Below, piece by piece: positions 34,728-44,454 of a stretch of DNA of 64,000 nt (its first letter is position 1; each line of letters begins with the position of its first letter). Position numbers and translations under genes: made by a program. A model generated the notes under the pieces. It was given only the letters and a program-made list of their open reading frames with translations, searched no databases and was not told the origin of the DNA. This DNA is from Solibacillus ferritrahens (GTDB lineage Bacteria; Bacillota; Bacilli; Bacillales_A; Planococcaceae): assembly GCF_037027585.1 (NCBI RefSeq), contig NZ_JAXCLE010000009.1, forward strand, positions 86,348 to 150,347, given 5' to 3'.

Positions 34728-34807
34728 TATACTCATGAACCGTTGCCTTTTTTGGAGAAATTCGTCATAATAAAGTTATATTTTTAGTAGTTGGAGGGGT
34801 GCAGAAC

Positions 34808-35518
34808 ATGGCAAAAGAAGATTACCGAGAGAAGGTAGAAGAGCATCGCCAAGAGATTGACCTACATAACGAGTCAGGTTCAAAAGCGTCGCGTGTTAGC
34901 AGACACGGAAAAAAGAGTGCCAAAAAACAATCAAACCCAATGATGACAGTCTTAACGGTTGTCTTAATTTTTATTCCTTTAACAATTTTAGGGTACGTAT
35001 GGCTTCTATATGAACCAAGCACATCTGCAAAAGAAGGCGCAAGTGGCGGTGGGCAGGAAAATTTAGTAGAAATTCAAAAGCAAAATCCGCAAACTCCTGC
35101 CTCTATTAGCAGCGATGATGATAAAGAAGAAACAGACACTGAAAAAGCATCTGAAAATGCCAAAGTCGATGATGAAAAGGCAGAAAAAGAGAGCTTAGCA
35201 GCGGAAGAAGCAAAAAAGGCAGAAGAAAAATTAGCTAAGGCAAAAGCAGAAAAAGATACTGCAGAAGCCAAAAAAGCCGAAGAAGCGCAAAAAGTTGCTG
35301 CTGCAAAAGCAAAAGAGCTTGAGGAAAAGAAAAAAGCACAAGAAGCAGCTAAAGCTGAGCAAAAAACACATACAGTTTCTTCATCGGACAACTTATATCG
35401 AATTGCGTTAAAGTACTACGGTAACGGTAGCCCTGCATATATTGAAAAAATAAAAGCTGCCAACAATTTATCATCTGATAGTATTTCAGCTGGGCAAGTT
35501 TTAGTAATAGTTCCATAA
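34808..35518 (+). CDS. ypbE: LysM domain membrane-anchored protein YpbE
   Basis: A 236-residue protein: basic cytoplasmic N-terminus, one transmembrane helix (about 45-65), an Ala/Lys/Glu-rich coiled-coil stretch (about 120-185) and a C-terminal LysM domain (HTVSSSDNLYRIALKYYGN ... ISAGQVLVIVP) that binds peptidoglycan. It matches the position of YpbE in B. subtilis. The ATG at 34808 has GGAGGGG 8 nt upstream; the GTG at 34799 overlaps that site. Confidence 0.88.
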   Translation: MAKEDYREKVEEHRQEIDLHNESGSKASRVSRHGKKSAKKQSNPMMTVLTVVLIFIPLTILGYVWLLYEPSTSAKEGASGGGQENLVEIQKQNPQTPASISSDDDKEETDTEKASENAKVDDEKAEKESLAAEEAKKAEEKLAKAKAEKDTAEAKKAEEAQKVAAAKAKELEEKKKAQEAAKAEQKTHTVSSSDNLYRIALKYYGNGSPAYIEKIKAANNLSSDSISAGQVLVIVP

Positions 35519-35549
35519 GAGCAGTAAAACATTTCGTATATCGATATGT

Positions 35550-35587
35550 AAAAAGACGATCCGTTTTGGCGCTCGTCTTTTTATTTG
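35550..35587 (+). terminator. Terminator after ypbE
   Basis: AAAAAGACGA pairs with TCGTCTTTTT; a T-rich tail follows. Confidence 0.85.
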
Positions 35588-35651
35588 TTAAGAAAACGTT
35601 GAAAATGGATAATGTATAAACAGTATTTGCTTTTATATTGGAGGATGGCGC

Positions 35652-36410
35652 ATGGTTTTTATTGGTATAATCGGGAGTATTTGTATTGTATTGCTGCTTT
35701 TTATGTATATGCAGGCACATGAAAATAACCTTCGTATGCATGAAGTACATACAATCGGTAAACAACAGGAGAAGGTTCATATATTTTTTATTTCCGATAC
35801 ACATGCTCGCAAAATTGATGACACGATGATTACATCGATAAACAAAAGAGTAAGTGCTGTCATAATTGGCGGAGACTTTGTAGATCGCCGTACAACTGAA
35901 GAAACTTTGCTTCATAATATAAGACTCATCAAGCAACTCGGGCCAACCTATTTTATATGGGGGAATAATGATGTAGAATTTGGGGAACATAAGCTTCGCC
36001 AAATATTAGCAAAGCACGAAATTAGTATACTTGAAAATGAATCAATAAAACTGGAAAACGAAAATGAGTTAACGATCAGCGCGGTTTCCTATCGACCAGG
36101 AGAAGGAAATATTCAACGTGCGATTGAACATTGTGAGGAATCGCAGACAGTATTTATTGCTCACAACCCAGAGTTATTTAAAAAAATCCATCATAAATTC
36201 CAACCAATACTTAGTATTGCTGGACATTTGCACGGAGGCCAAATTCGGTTGGGAAAATTGGGATTCCAACCGCATGGATATTTCAAAAAGATTCGTAACC
36301 GCTATGAACTAGTAAGCAACGGCTATGGTACTACTCTATTACCATTGCGATTCGGTGCAAAGCCTGAGTGCCATTTAATAGAAATAAATTTCAAAGAGAA
36401 GTCCTCGTAA
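35652..36410 (+). CDS. ypbG: Metallophosphoesterase YpbG-like
   Basis: A 252-residue protein with one N-terminal membrane helix (about 4-22) and a calcineurin-like phosphoesterase domain: FISDTHA, IIGGDFVDRR, WGNNDVEFG, FIAHNPEL and IAGHLHGGQIRL supply the metal ligands. Substrate is unknown; family members cleave phosphodiesters. Position after ypbE agrees with B. subtilis ypbG. GGAGGATGGCGC precedes the ATG. Confidence 0.88.
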   Translation: MVFIGIIGSICIVLLLFMYMQAHENNLRMHEVHTIGKQQEKVHIFFISDTHARKIDDTMITSINKRVSAVIIGGDFVDRRTTEETLLHNIRLIKQLGPTYFIWGNNDVEFGEHKLRQILAKHEISILENESIKLENENELTISAVSYRPGEGNIQRAIEHCEESQTVFIAHNPELFKKIHHKFQPILSIAGHLHGGQIRLGKLGFQPHGYFKKIRNRYELVSNGYGTTLLPLRFGAKPECHLIEINFKEKSS

Positions 36411-36464
36411 AATAAGAAAGAGCAATATAATAAGGTTATTGTATTTGATTAAGGAGCTGTTACT

Positions 36465-37439
36465 ATGCAAAAGGTAGATGCAATCATTGTCGGTGGAGGT
36501 CCATGTGGATTATCAGCAGCGATTGAACTACAAAATATCGGACTGTCACCACTTGTAATTGAAAAGGGAAATATCGTCAATGCAATATACAACTATCCGA
36601 CACATCAGACATTTTTCAGTACAAGCGAGAAGTTAGCTATTGGCGATGTGCCATTTATTATTGAAGAACGAAAGCCAAAGCGTAATCAGGCACTAGTCTA
36701 TTATCGGGAAGTGGTGAAAGCTAAAAAAATTCAAGTCAATCGATTTGAAATGGTGAAAAGTGTAGAAAAAACAAATGATTTTTTTACCGTACAAACAGAT
36801 AAAGAAATTTATGAAACACCTTATGTAGTTATTGCTACAGGATATTATGATCATCCGAACTATTTAAATATTGCGGGTGAGGACTTGCCGAAAGTTCATC
36901 ATTATTTTAAAGAAGGTCATCCTTTTTTTGATTTAAACGTTCTCGTTATTGGAGGCAAAAATTCAGCGATCGATGCTGCGCTGGAGCTTAACAAAGCAGG
37001 GGCACATGTAACGGTCATTTATAGAGGCAATGATTATTCACCAAGCATTAAGCCATGGGTACTACCGGAATTTTTGGGGCTTGTTCGCGAAGGTGAAATT
37101 ACGATGCATTTTAATACAGAAGTAAAGGAAATCCGTGAGACAGAAGTAATTTTAGATATAGAAGGAGTTACCGAAACAGTAGGCAACGATATTGTCTTTG
37201 CAATGACTGGCTATCATCCGGACCACCGATTTATTCGTGCAATGGGTGTTCATATTGATAATGAAACAGGCAGACCTTCTTTTAATCCCGAAACGATGGA
37301 AACGAATATCGAAAATTTGTTCATTGCCGGAGTTATAGCAGCAGGCAATAATGCAAATGAGATTTTTATTGAAAATGGTCGCTTCCATGGTGGGTTAATC
37401 GCAAAAAATATTGCACACGAAAAATTACATAAGGGGTGA
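36465..37439 (+). CDS. ypdA: Bacillithiol disulfide reductase YpdA (Bdr)
   Basis: A 324-residue flavoprotein: FAD-binding GGGPCGLSAAIE at the N-terminus with the conserved Cys used for bacillithiol, the NADPH-binding IGGKNSAIDAALEL, and the C-terminal FAD-contact IAGVIAAGNNANEIFIENGR (20 residues). It reduces oxidised bacillithiol, the main low-molecular thiol of Bacillota. AAGGAGCTG precedes the ATG. It overlaps or abuts the asparaginase gene. Confidence 0.92.
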   Translation: MQKVDAIIVGGGPCGLSAAIELQNIGLSPLVIEKGNIVNAIYNYPTHQTFFSTSEKLAIGDVPFIIEERKPKRNQALVYYREVVKAKKIQVNRFEMVKSVEKTNDFFTVQTDKEIYETPYVVIATGYYDHPNYLNIAGEDLPKVHHYFKEGHPFFDLNVLVIGGKNSAIDAALELNKAGAHVTVIYRGNDYSPSIKPWVLPEFLGLVREGEITMHFNTEVKEIRETEVILDIEGVTETVGNDIVFAMTGYHPDHRFIRAMGVHIDNETGRPSFNPETMETNIENLFIAGVIAAGNNANEIFIENGRFHGGLIAKNIAHEKLHKG

Positions 37440-37444
37440 ATTTT

Positions 37445-38410
37445 TTGAAGAAAAAAGTAGTGCTAATCACAACAGGTGGAACTATTGCCAGTACGCGAAA
37501 CGATAAAAATAAGCTAGAATCCGGTAAGCTTGATGGACAGGCTATTTTATCGATGTGCCAGCTTGAAAATGATATCGATATTGAATTAATTGATTTATAT
37601 CAAATCCCGTCAATGCATATGACATTTGAAAATTTAAATCACTTGAACAAAACAATTACAAAAGTTTTTCAAGATCCTTCTGTAAGTGGAATTGTGGTGA
37701 CACACGGAACAGACAGTCTAGAGGAAACTGCATATTTTTTAGAGCTGACATTACATGATGAGCGTCCGGTTATTGTGACAGGATCCCAAAAATCTCCGGG
37801 GGACATCGGAACGGATGTATATTCTAATCTACGGAATTCCTTATTGGTGGCATCGAGTGATGAGGCAAAAAATATTGGTATTTGCGTAGTATTTAATGAA
37901 AAGATTTTACATTCAAAATATGTAAAGAAAACCCACTCTTCAAGCATTAATGGGTTTGGTGCAATTGGTTACGGTATGTTAGGCTTTATTGATAATGATG
38001 AGGTAGTAATTTATCAAAAGCCAACGCATAGAGAAGTATACGCAATAAAAGAAAGTTATCCGACGGTAGAAATTGTATTTGCTTATTTAGGAGCTAGCTC
38101 TATCATTTTAGATGCTCTTTATGAAGCGGATATTGATGGGGTGATTCTTGTTGGTGCGGGACGTGGTCAAGTTGCACCGCAAATGATGGGTGCAATTGAA
38201 AAACTTTGCCAAAAAGGGTCAAAGGTCGTTCTGACAACATCAACAGAGGAAGGACGCGTATTCCCTACATATGATTATTATAGTAGTGCCAATAACCTGA
38301 AAGATACTGGTGTTATTATGGGGGGTGACTTTGATCCTAAAAAAGCTCGTTTAAAGCTACTATTAATGCTCGCAAATGGCGATACAAATTATGCTTCTTT
38401 TATGCAATGA
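37445..38410 (+). CDS. ansA: L-asparaginase, type I/II bacterial family
   Basis: A 321-residue enzyme that hydrolyses asparagine to aspartate and ammonia. The two catalytic threonine blocks are TTGGTIAS and THGTDSLEETAYFL; the Lys-containing TGSQKSPGDIGTDVYSN (17 residues) follows. No signal peptide, so it is cytoplasmic. The TTG at 37445 has AAGGGG 8 nt upstream; a GTG at 37436 overlaps that site and the ypdA stop. A terminator follows. Confidence 0.9.
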   Translation: MKKKVVLITTGGTIASTRNDKNKLESGKLDGQAILSMCQLENDIDIELIDLYQIPSMHMTFENLNHLNKTITKVFQDPSVSGIVVTHGTDSLEETAYFLELTLHDERPVIVTGSQKSPGDIGTDVYSNLRNSLLVASSDEAKNIGICVVFNEKILHSKYVKKTHSSSINGFGAIGYGMLGFIDNDEVVIYQKPTHREVYAIKESYPTVEIVFAYLGASSIILDALYEADIDGVILVGAGRGQVAPQMMGAIEKLCQKGSKVVLTTSTEEGRVFPTYDYYSSANNLKDTGVIMGGDFDPKKARLKLLLMLANGDTNYASFMQ

Positions 38411-38415
38411 TATTT

Positions 38416-38444
38416 AAAACTCGGTTAGAAATTACCGAGTTTTA
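38416..38444 (+). terminator. Terminator after ansA
   Basis: AAAACTCGGT pairs with ACCGAGTTTT across an 8-nt loop. Confidence 0.8.
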
Positions 38445-38537
38445 ATCGTTTTTATACAAATATTGGATAATGGTAACTGTGAATAAATAAATAGTGCTAT
38501 ACTATTTAGAAGTTAAGAATCGAAAGGAGCCGGCCAC

Positions 38538-39212
38538 ATGTTTATAGTTTTATCTGCAGCAATTGCGCCGGGTCTAGCCCTTTTAAGCTACTTTTATTTA
38601 CGAAATGAAATGGATACAGAGCCGCGGCGTACATTATTTCAATCGTTTATTTATGGAGCAATTATTACGTTCCCCATTTTATTCTTACAATTCGTTTTAA
38701 AAGAAGAGGAAACATTTACGAATCCCTTTTTTATTAATGTTATTTTTACGAGTTCGATTGAAGAGTTGGTAAAATGGCTCATAATTCTAGCTGTTATTTT
38801 ACGGCACGTCGAATTTGATGATCCGTACGATGGTATTTTATATGGCGCAGCCGTATCACTAGGGTTTGCCACTGTGGAAAATGTGATTTTTTTGTTATCT
38901 TTTGGTGTGGACCAGGCGTTCATGCGTGCACTATTACCTGTTTCAAGTCATGCTTTGTTTGGCGTGGTTATGGGATACTATTACGGGAAAGGGAAGTTTT
39001 CAAGCGAAACAATCAAGAAAAAATATATTGCACTCGCTTTATTTGCACCAATTGGACTTCACATTATATATAACTCGATATTATTGTTGGAAGAGTATTT
39101 CATGTATGCAATGTTGCCGTTTATGCTATTCCTTTGGACGTTTGCATTACGCAAAGTCAAACAAGCGCATGAGCATTTAATAGATCACTTATCCCAAAGC
39201 GGTGATACATAA
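38538..39212 (+). CDS. prsW: Intramembrane protease PrsW
   Basis: A 224-residue polytopic protease. The active-site blocks of the PrsW family are visible: SSIEELVKW (Glu-Glu), GFATVENVIFLL (Glu) and SSHALFGVVMGYYYG (His), plus a further His in PIGLHIIYN. In B. subtilis PrsW makes the first cut in the anti-sigma factor RsiW. It lies before sleB as in B. subtilis. AAAGGAGC precedes the ATG. Confidence 0.92.
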   Translation: MFIVLSAAIAPGLALLSYFYLRNEMDTEPRRTLFQSFIYGAIITFPILFLQFVLKEEETFTNPFFINVIFTSSIEELVKWLIILAVILRHVEFDDPYDGILYGAAVSLGFATVENVIFLLSFGVDQAFMRALLPVSSHALFGVVMGYYYGKGKFSSETIKKKYIALALFAPIGLHIIYNSILLLEEYFMYAMLPFMLFLWTFALRKVKQAHEHLIDHLSQSGDT

Positions 39213-39213
39213 T

Positions 39214-39251
39214 AGGTTTGATACAGATTTTTTTGTATCAGACCTTTTTTG
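39214..39251 (+). terminator. Terminator after prsW
   Basis: AGGTTTGATACA pairs with TGTATCAGACCT (one G-U pair), then T. Confidence 0.88.
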
Positions 39252-39298
39252 TTGCGCGTAGAAGTTCTCTATTTTATATACCAAATATATTTTTCGAA

Positions 39299-39328
39299 TG
39301 TATAAACTTTTTAATTAACTCCATCCTA
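39299..39328 (+). promoter_or_regulatory. Possible sigma-G promoter of sleB-ypeB
   Basis: TGTATA (39299-39304), a 17-nt spacer and CATCCTA (39322-39328) resemble the sigma-G pattern, which fits forespore expression of sleB. The leader would be very short, so confidence is limited. Confidence 0.35.
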
Positions 39329-39345
39329 CTAAAAAAGGAGTGGAA

Positions 39346-40161
39346 ATGTCATTGAAAAAGATTGTATTATTCATACTCATTTTGTCAGGTAGCTTTGCGA
39401 GTCATACAATTGCATTTTCAGATCAAGAAGTGCAGCGTGGTGCTTTTGGGGATGATGTGGTTGAACTACAGGCACGATTACAATATTTAAGCTTTTATCA
39501 TGGCAAAATTGACGGGAAATTTGGATATGGAACGTATTGGGCTCTGCGTAATTTCCAGGAACAATATGGACTTCCGGTAGACGGAATCGCAGGTCAAAAA
39601 ACGAAAGAAAAGCTTGTAAATAACTCTGATTTTGATCGAGCTTTTGTGCATGAGCAAATTAATGCCGGAAATCAGTTTACGTACTATGGAGGTATACCTC
39701 TGAAAGACCAAGTGAAAAAGAGCGGTACAGCTGCAGGCACAGGCTCGAACAAGGAGTCTGGAAAAGGATCTAATTTGACGGATTCAATGCAATTACCACC
39801 AGGATATTCGGAACAGGATTTGCAAATATTGGCTAATGCTGTTTACGGAGAAGCACGGGGTGAGCCATATGAAGGACAAGTCGCTGTAGCAGCGGTAATT
39901 TTAAACCGATTGGAATCTCCAGAGTTTCCGGATACAATTTCGGAAATTATATTCCAGCCTTTAGCTTTTACAGCAGTAGCAGATGGACAAATTTGGCTAA
40001 CTCCAAATGAGCGTGCTAAACAGGCTGTTCTCGATGCAATTAATGGCTGGGATCCGTCTGAAAACGCTCTTTACTATTTCAATCCTGTAACAGCGACAAG
40101 TAAATGGATATGGTCAAGACCACAAATTAAACAAATCGGCGAACATATATTTTGCTTATAA
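39346..40161 (+). CDS. sleB: Spore cortex-lytic enzyme SleB
   Basis: A 271-residue secreted enzyme: signal peptide (about 1-24), an N-terminal peptidoglycan-binding domain (VQRGAFGDDVVELQARLQYL, GTYWALRNFQEQYGLPVDG) and a C-terminal hydrolase_2 domain (ILANAVYGEARGEPYEGQVA, ending GEHIFCL). It is a lytic transglycosylase that opens spore cortex during germination. AAAGGAG lies 5 nt before the ATG at 39346. It is followed closely by ypeB. Confidence 0.95.
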   Translation: MSLKKIVLFILILSGSFASHTIAFSDQEVQRGAFGDDVVELQARLQYLSFYHGKIDGKFGYGTYWALRNFQEQYGLPVDGIAGQKTKEKLVNNSDFDRAFVHEQINAGNQFTYYGGIPLKDQVKKSGTAAGTGSNKESGKGSNLTDSMQLPPGYSEQDLQILANAVYGEARGEPYEGQVAVAAVILNRLESPEFPDTISEIIFQPLAFTAVADGQIWLTPNERAKQAVLDAINGWDPSENALYYFNPVTATSKWIWSRPQIKQIGEHIFCL

Positions 40162-40174
40162 AAGGGTGTGAAAC

Positions 40175-41458
40175 ATGAGAAACTTTGCTTATTTATTAGG
40201 TTTATTCATCGTCATATTGGGATTTGTCTCATTTGATTTATTTACTCAAAATAAACAACTTGAACGTTCGGTTTTTGCAGCTCAAACAAGAGATTTGTCT
40301 GCAGCAACTGAAAAATTGTCAACATTACATTCAACAGTCGAGCAATCTTTACTATTTCAAGATGAAAAAGCGTTGAATAATGAATTAGATTCGATTTGGC
40401 GCATGAGCAGTGATTTAAGAAAGTCTGTAGCCAATTTGCCGATACAGCCGGAAGTTCAAAATGAATGGATGCGCTATTTAGGGAGAATCGGTGATAATGC
40501 AAAGCAAGCAGCACAAACGGGAGATTATGAAAATTGGCGCAATAAAATGACTACCGTTGCAGCCAATTTACATGCATTTGCAGAAGAGTGGAATACAGCA
40601 ACAGTAGCATTTTATGAAAATGATGGTGACATGAAAAAATGGTCGACAAACCATACAACAGATTTAAGTGAATCACCATTTATGAATGTTTCCAAACAAC
40701 TAAAAACATATAATGAAACCGATTTCCCTTTAACTGCAAGTGAGTCAGATTATGAAAAAAAGCGAGACTTACAACATATAAAGGATGAAAAAATCACAAA
40801 AAGTGAGGCAATAAAGAAATTCAAAAACTTCTTCCCGAATATTGATGATGCACTTGTTACGGTCACAAAAAGCAGCGATGATGCCCCATATCCTTTTTAT
40901 CATATCCAGTTTATCCATGGTTCGAAAATTGGTTATGCCGATATAACAGAAAATGGCGGTCATCTTCTCTCGTTTTTACTTGAAAGACCAGTGAAAAAAC
41001 ATCCACTATCACATGAGGAGATTTTGAATACTGCCGAAAGATTTATGAAAAAAGTCGGTTATTCCGACGTGAAACTTTCCGAATCAAGAGAAAACCATGA
41101 AGCATGGCATTTCGTATTTTCTAGAGTACATGGTGAAGATGAAGCGCTAGTATATCCAGACAGTATTCAGGTGAAAGTAGCAAAAGACAATGCGGAAATT
41201 TTAGGGGTCAATGCTATGGAATATATACAGGAGGAAAAAATAACGGCTCAGGGTGAAGTACCTATCGATTGGGAAGAGTTCTTTTCCGACCAGGTCTCTG
41301 TAGAGGAAATGAAAAAAATCTATACAGCTAACAAAAATCTGCAGCTGCGCAAATGTTATGAAGTAATTGCAAGGCTAAATAATCAATCCAACGATACTTT
41401 TCGTATTGTAATCGATGCAGAAACGCATGAAGTAATAAAAAATGAAAAGCTAAATTAA
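40175..41458 (+). CDS. ypeB: Germination protein YpeB
   Basis: A 427-residue membrane-anchored protein with one N-terminal helix (about 5-23), a helical domain and C-terminal PepSY-like repeats (for example FYHIQFIHGSKIGYADIT and SIQVKVAKDNAEILGVNAME, 20 residues). YpeB is needed for SleB to be placed and kept stable in spores. It starts 13 nt after sleB, in one operon. Homology and context agree. Confidence 0.94.
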   Translation: MRNFAYLLGLFIVILGFVSFDLFTQNKQLERSVFAAQTRDLSAATEKLSTLHSTVEQSLLFQDEKALNNELDSIWRMSSDLRKSVANLPIQPEVQNEWMRYLGRIGDNAKQAAQTGDYENWRNKMTTVAANLHAFAEEWNTATVAFYENDGDMKKWSTNHTTDLSESPFMNVSKQLKTYNETDFPLTASESDYEKKRDLQHIKDEKITKSEAIKKFKNFFPNIDDALVTVTKSSDDAPYPFYHIQFIHGSKIGYADITENGGHLLSFLLERPVKKHPLSHEEILNTAERFMKKVGYSDVKLSESRENHEAWHFVFSRVHGEDEALVYPDSIQVKVAKDNAEILGVNAMEYIQEEKITAQGEVPIDWEEFFSDQVSVEEMKKIYTANKNLQLRKCYEVIARLNNQSNDTFRIVIDAETHEVIKNEKLN

Positions 41459-41541
41459 TTAACCAATTGTAAAAATATAGCTAAATTTCCTTTCCCGTGA
41501 GATAATGGATTATCATTATATTTGTAACGGAGAGAGAAAAA

Positions 41542-42192
41542 ATGGAACTTAAAATTGGAACACAATTAACATTAGAACCAACATATACGGAAAAAATTGA
41601 AAAATTCAAATGTCGTATTGTAGAAAAACAAAACAATATGATTTATATTGATTATCCGATTAATGTAGCAACGAAGAAAACAGCTTTTTTAATAGATGGT
41701 GCACAATTTCGAGTAACATTCAGTAGCGATATGGATACCTATTCTTTTAACACGGAAGTTTTAGGGCGTAAAGGCGGGGATGTACAGATGATCATCCTCG
41801 CACATCCTGCTGCTGATGAATTCATAAAAATTCAACGTCGACAATATGTTCGTGTCGAAACACCTGTAGATATTGCAGTGGAGCATAAAGGACAGAAATT
41901 CCAGCTCGTTGCTGATGATATTAGCGCGGGCGGCAGTTTAATTCGGTTAAAAACCCCAGTGAATTTTAATGAAGGTGACACGGTAAATTCTTTAATCGTG
42001 CTACCGTTTGTAAATGGAGAGATCCGGTACGTTGAGACAAACTCTGAAGTAGTCAAAATTTTCGAGCGGGATGGAATTCTAGTGGCGTCATTACAATTTG
42101 CAGATACCGAGGATTTTGATAAACAACAAATTGTGCGCTTCTGCTTTGAGCGTCAAGTGTTAATCAGGAAAAAAGAATTGAACGAAATATAA
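41542..42192 (+). CDS. ypfA: PilZ-domain c-di-GMP binding protein YpfA (DgrA/MotI)
   Basis: A 216-residue protein of YcgR layout: an N-terminal flagellar-brake-like domain and a C-terminal PilZ domain with the c-di-GMP signature RRQYVRVE ... DDISAGGSLIRL. In B. subtilis this protein binds c-di-GMP and slows the flagellar motor. GGAGAGAG precedes the ATG. A strong terminator follows. Confidence 0.92.
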   Translation: MELKIGTQLTLEPTYTEKIEKFKCRIVEKQNNMIYIDYPINVATKKTAFLIDGAQFRVTFSSDMDTYSFNTEVLGRKGGDVQMIILAHPAADEFIKIQRRQYVRVETPVDIAVEHKGQKFQLVADDISAGGSLIRLKTPVNFNEGDTVNSLIVLPFVNGEIRYVETNSEVVKIFERDGILVASLQFADTEDFDKQQIVRFCFERQVLIRKKELNEI

Positions 42193-42203
42193 TAAGCAAT
42201 GTG

Positions 42204-42241
42204 AAGATCTAAAAAGTATCCCACTTTTTAGATCTTTTTTA
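42204..42241 (+). terminator. Terminator after ypfA
   Basis: AAGATCTAAAAAGT pairs with ACTTTTTAGATCTT around ATCCC, followed by T. Confidence 0.9.
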
Positions 42242-42361
42242 AATATATATTTGCCTTTTTTATAAAATCGCGAAAAAAATTCTAAGTAAAAATTAGATTG
42301 AAATGAAGGTAAATATTTTTCAGGTTATGATACAATAACTACGGAAAGTAGGGATTTAATT

Positions 42362-43036
42362 ATGGTTAAAAAAATTCAAATTGCAATTGATGGTCCAGCA
42401 GGGGCAGGTAAAAGTACAATTGCAAAAATAGTGGCCGAGGCACTTCAATTTACGTATATCGATACAGGAGCAATGTATCGAGCTGTTACGTATAAAGCAT
42501 TGAATGAAAACATACAATTACATGACGCAAAGTCTATAGAAACAATGCTGCAAAACACAGCAATAACACTAAAGCCATCAGAGCAGGGGCAAATTGTTTT
42601 TGTAGATGGACAAAATGTGTCTGAAGCAATCCGTTCAAATGAGGTAACTGCAAATGTTTCGGAAGTCGCGGCACATGCGAATATTCGTGAAATATTGGTC
42701 TCAATGCAACAAAGGCTGGCAGCAGATGGTGGAGTTGTAATGGATGGACGAGATATTGCAACACATGTATTAAAAGATGCAGAGCTTAAAATCTTCATGT
42801 CGGCAACTGTTGAAGAACGAGCACGCCGTCGCTTCCTTGATAATGAACGACGAGGAATCCCTTCTACAATTGAAACATTGCAACAGGAAATCGCACTCCG
42901 GGACAAGCTAGACAGCGAACGTGAAGCATCACCACTTATCCAGGCAGAAGATGCACTATTTTTAGATACAACACATTTATCAATTGAAGAAGCTGCACAG
43001 GAAATTATAGATTTAGCACAGCGAAAAATGAGCTAA
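42362..43036 (+). CDS. cmk: Cytidylate kinase
   Basis: A 224-residue nucleoside monophosphate kinase that converts CMP/dCMP to the diphosphates. P-loop IDGPAGAGKSTIAK, the substrate loop YIDTGAMYRAVTYKAL, VMDGRDIATHVLKDA and the lid RARRRFLDNERRG are all present. GGAAAGTAGGG precedes the ATG. It lies before ypfD as in other Bacillus. Confidence 0.96.
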   Translation: MVKKIQIAIDGPAGAGKSTIAKIVAEALQFTYIDTGAMYRAVTYKALNENIQLHDAKSIETMLQNTAITLKPSEQGQIVFVDGQNVSEAIRSNEVTANVSEVAAHANIREILVSMQQRLAADGGVVMDGRDIATHVLKDAELKIFMSATVEERARRRFLDNERRGIPSTIETLQQEIALRDKLDSEREASPLIQAEDALFLDTTHLSIEEAAQEIIDLAQRKMS

Positions 43037-43150
43037 ATTATATGGTTATCCTTTGTAACGCATGAAATTTCTGAAAATAAAGGGTTATTTTTTGTCTTTG
43101 TTGAACATTTGGAATAAAATAAAGGTGGATAATGCGAAGGAGGGCTACAT

Positions 43151-44296
43151 ATGTCTGAGGAAATGAATTTAGGGTTAAACCAAAAATTTCAAGAAGGAGA
43201 TATTGTGAAAGGTGTTGCTGTACAAGTTGAAGAGAAGTCAGTGACAGTTTCTATCGAGGGGGCACCTTTTGATGGAATTATACCTATTAGCGAACTTTCA
43301 AGCTTACACATTGAAAAAGCTTCCGATATAGTTTCAGTTGGAGATCAGCTTGAGCTAATGATTACGAAAGTTGAGGAAGAAAATTTTGTTTTATCAAAGC
43401 GAAAAGTCGATGCACTTCAAGCATGGGATAAGCTAAAAGTGAAATTCGAATCCGGGGAAATTTTCGAAGCGGAAATAAAAGATGTTGTAAAAGGCGGACT
43501 TGTCGTAGATTTAGGCGTTCGTGGTTTCGTTCCCGCATCACTGGTAGAGGATTACTTTGTAGAAGATTTTGAAGACTATAAAGGAAAGACTTTACGATTA
43601 AAAATTACAGAATTAGATAAAGACAAAGGTCGACTTATTTTATCTCATCGTGCGGTACTTGAGGAAGAAAAGGCTTCGAAAAAGCAACAGGTTATTCAAA
43701 ACATCAATCAAGGCGATGTATTGGAAGGCACGGTGCAACGTTTAGCAAAATTCGGTGCTTTTATTGATTTAGGCGGCATTGACGGCTTAGTCCATATTTC
43801 GCAAGTTGCTCATGAGCATGTAGAAGATATTTCTACCGTTTTACAGGAAGGACAACCTGTAAAGGTTAAAGTCCTGTCAGTTGATATTCAAAATGAGCGT
43901 GTATCGCTATCGATTAAGGATACATTGCCTGGTCCATGGACAAACATTACGGAAAAGGCTGCAAAGGGTTCTGTATTAACAGGTACTGTTAAGCGTCTTG
44001 TTACGTTTGGTGCGTTCGTTGAAGTATTCCCGGGTGTAGAGGGACTAGTTCATATTTCTCAAATTTCACACAAGCATATTAATACACCACATGAAGCATT
44101 AAAAGATGGACAAGAAGTGGAAGTTAAGGTGCTAGAAGTGAATGCTGATGAAAAACGTCTTGCTTTAAGTATTAAAGCATTACAGGAAGATTCAGCTGCA
44201 GAAGAAGATTTCGATTATGAGCTTCCGGAAGAAAATAAAGGCTTCTCATTCAGCGACGTGATCGGTGACCAATTAAAGGGTTTTAATAAAAATTAA
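43151..44296 (+). CDS. ypfD: S1-domain RNA-binding protein YpfD (RpsA-like)
   Basis: A 381-residue protein with four S1 RNA-binding domains (about 12-80, 98-163, 186-254, 271-340; motifs VVDLGVRGFVPAS, GAFIDLGGIDGLVHISQVA, GAFVEVFPGVEGLVHISQIS). In low-GC Gram-positives it resembles ribosomal protein S1 but is not essential. AAGGAGGG precedes the ATG. In B. subtilis the der/engA region follows; here it is replaced by the injection-system locus. Confidence 0.94.
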   Translation: MSEEMNLGLNQKFQEGDIVKGVAVQVEEKSVTVSIEGAPFDGIIPISELSSLHIEKASDIVSVGDQLELMITKVEEENFVLSKRKVDALQAWDKLKVKFESGEIFEAEIKDVVKGGLVVDLGVRGFVPASLVEDYFVEDFEDYKGKTLRLKITELDKDKGRLILSHRAVLEEEKASKKQQVIQNINQGDVLEGTVQRLAKFGAFIDLGGIDGLVHISQVAHEHVEDISTVLQEGQPVKVKVLSVDIQNERVSLSIKDTLPGPWTNITEKAAKGSVLTGTVKRLVTFGAFVEVFPGVEGLVHISQISHKHINTPHEALKDGQEVEVKVLEVNADEKRLALSIKALQEDSAAEEDFDYELPEENKGFSFSDVIGDQLKGFNKN

Positions 44297-44336
44297 CTAA
44301 AATAAAGCTTTAGACCAACTTAATCTTAAGCCAACT

Positions 44337-44388
44337 AAAACATCTTTGGAATAGGTATGTAACCATACATTATTCTAAAGGTGTTTTT
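44337..44388 (+). terminator. Terminator after ypfD
   Basis: AAAACATCTTTGGAATA pairs with TATTCTAAAGGTGTTTT (G-U pairs allowed), with an inner ATGT/ACAT helix, then T. Confidence 0.85.
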
Positions 44389-44437
44389 TCTATAATTAAT
44401 TATAAAAGAAAATCATATAATACCCTCCTAAAATTAT

Positions 44438-44454
44438 ATATATTGACAATATAT
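44438..44454 (+). promoter_or_regulatory. Palindrome over the -35 box of the kinase gene
   Basis: ATATATTG-A-CAATATAT (44438-44454) overlaps TTGACA (44443-44448), about 85 nt before the kinase start. The -10 region is weak. The sheath promoter shares the core ATTGACAATA, so a common regulator is possible. Confidence 0.4.

Noticed and set aside
35349..36002. Long minus-strand frame across ypbE and ypbG
   Set aside because: Two well-supported plus-strand genes explain the region; the frame has no ribosome-binding site and Cys/Ser/Phe-rich composition.
42445..42906. Minus-strand frame inside cmk
   Set aside because: Shadow of a certain gene; Ser/Cys-rich composition typical of antisense frames.
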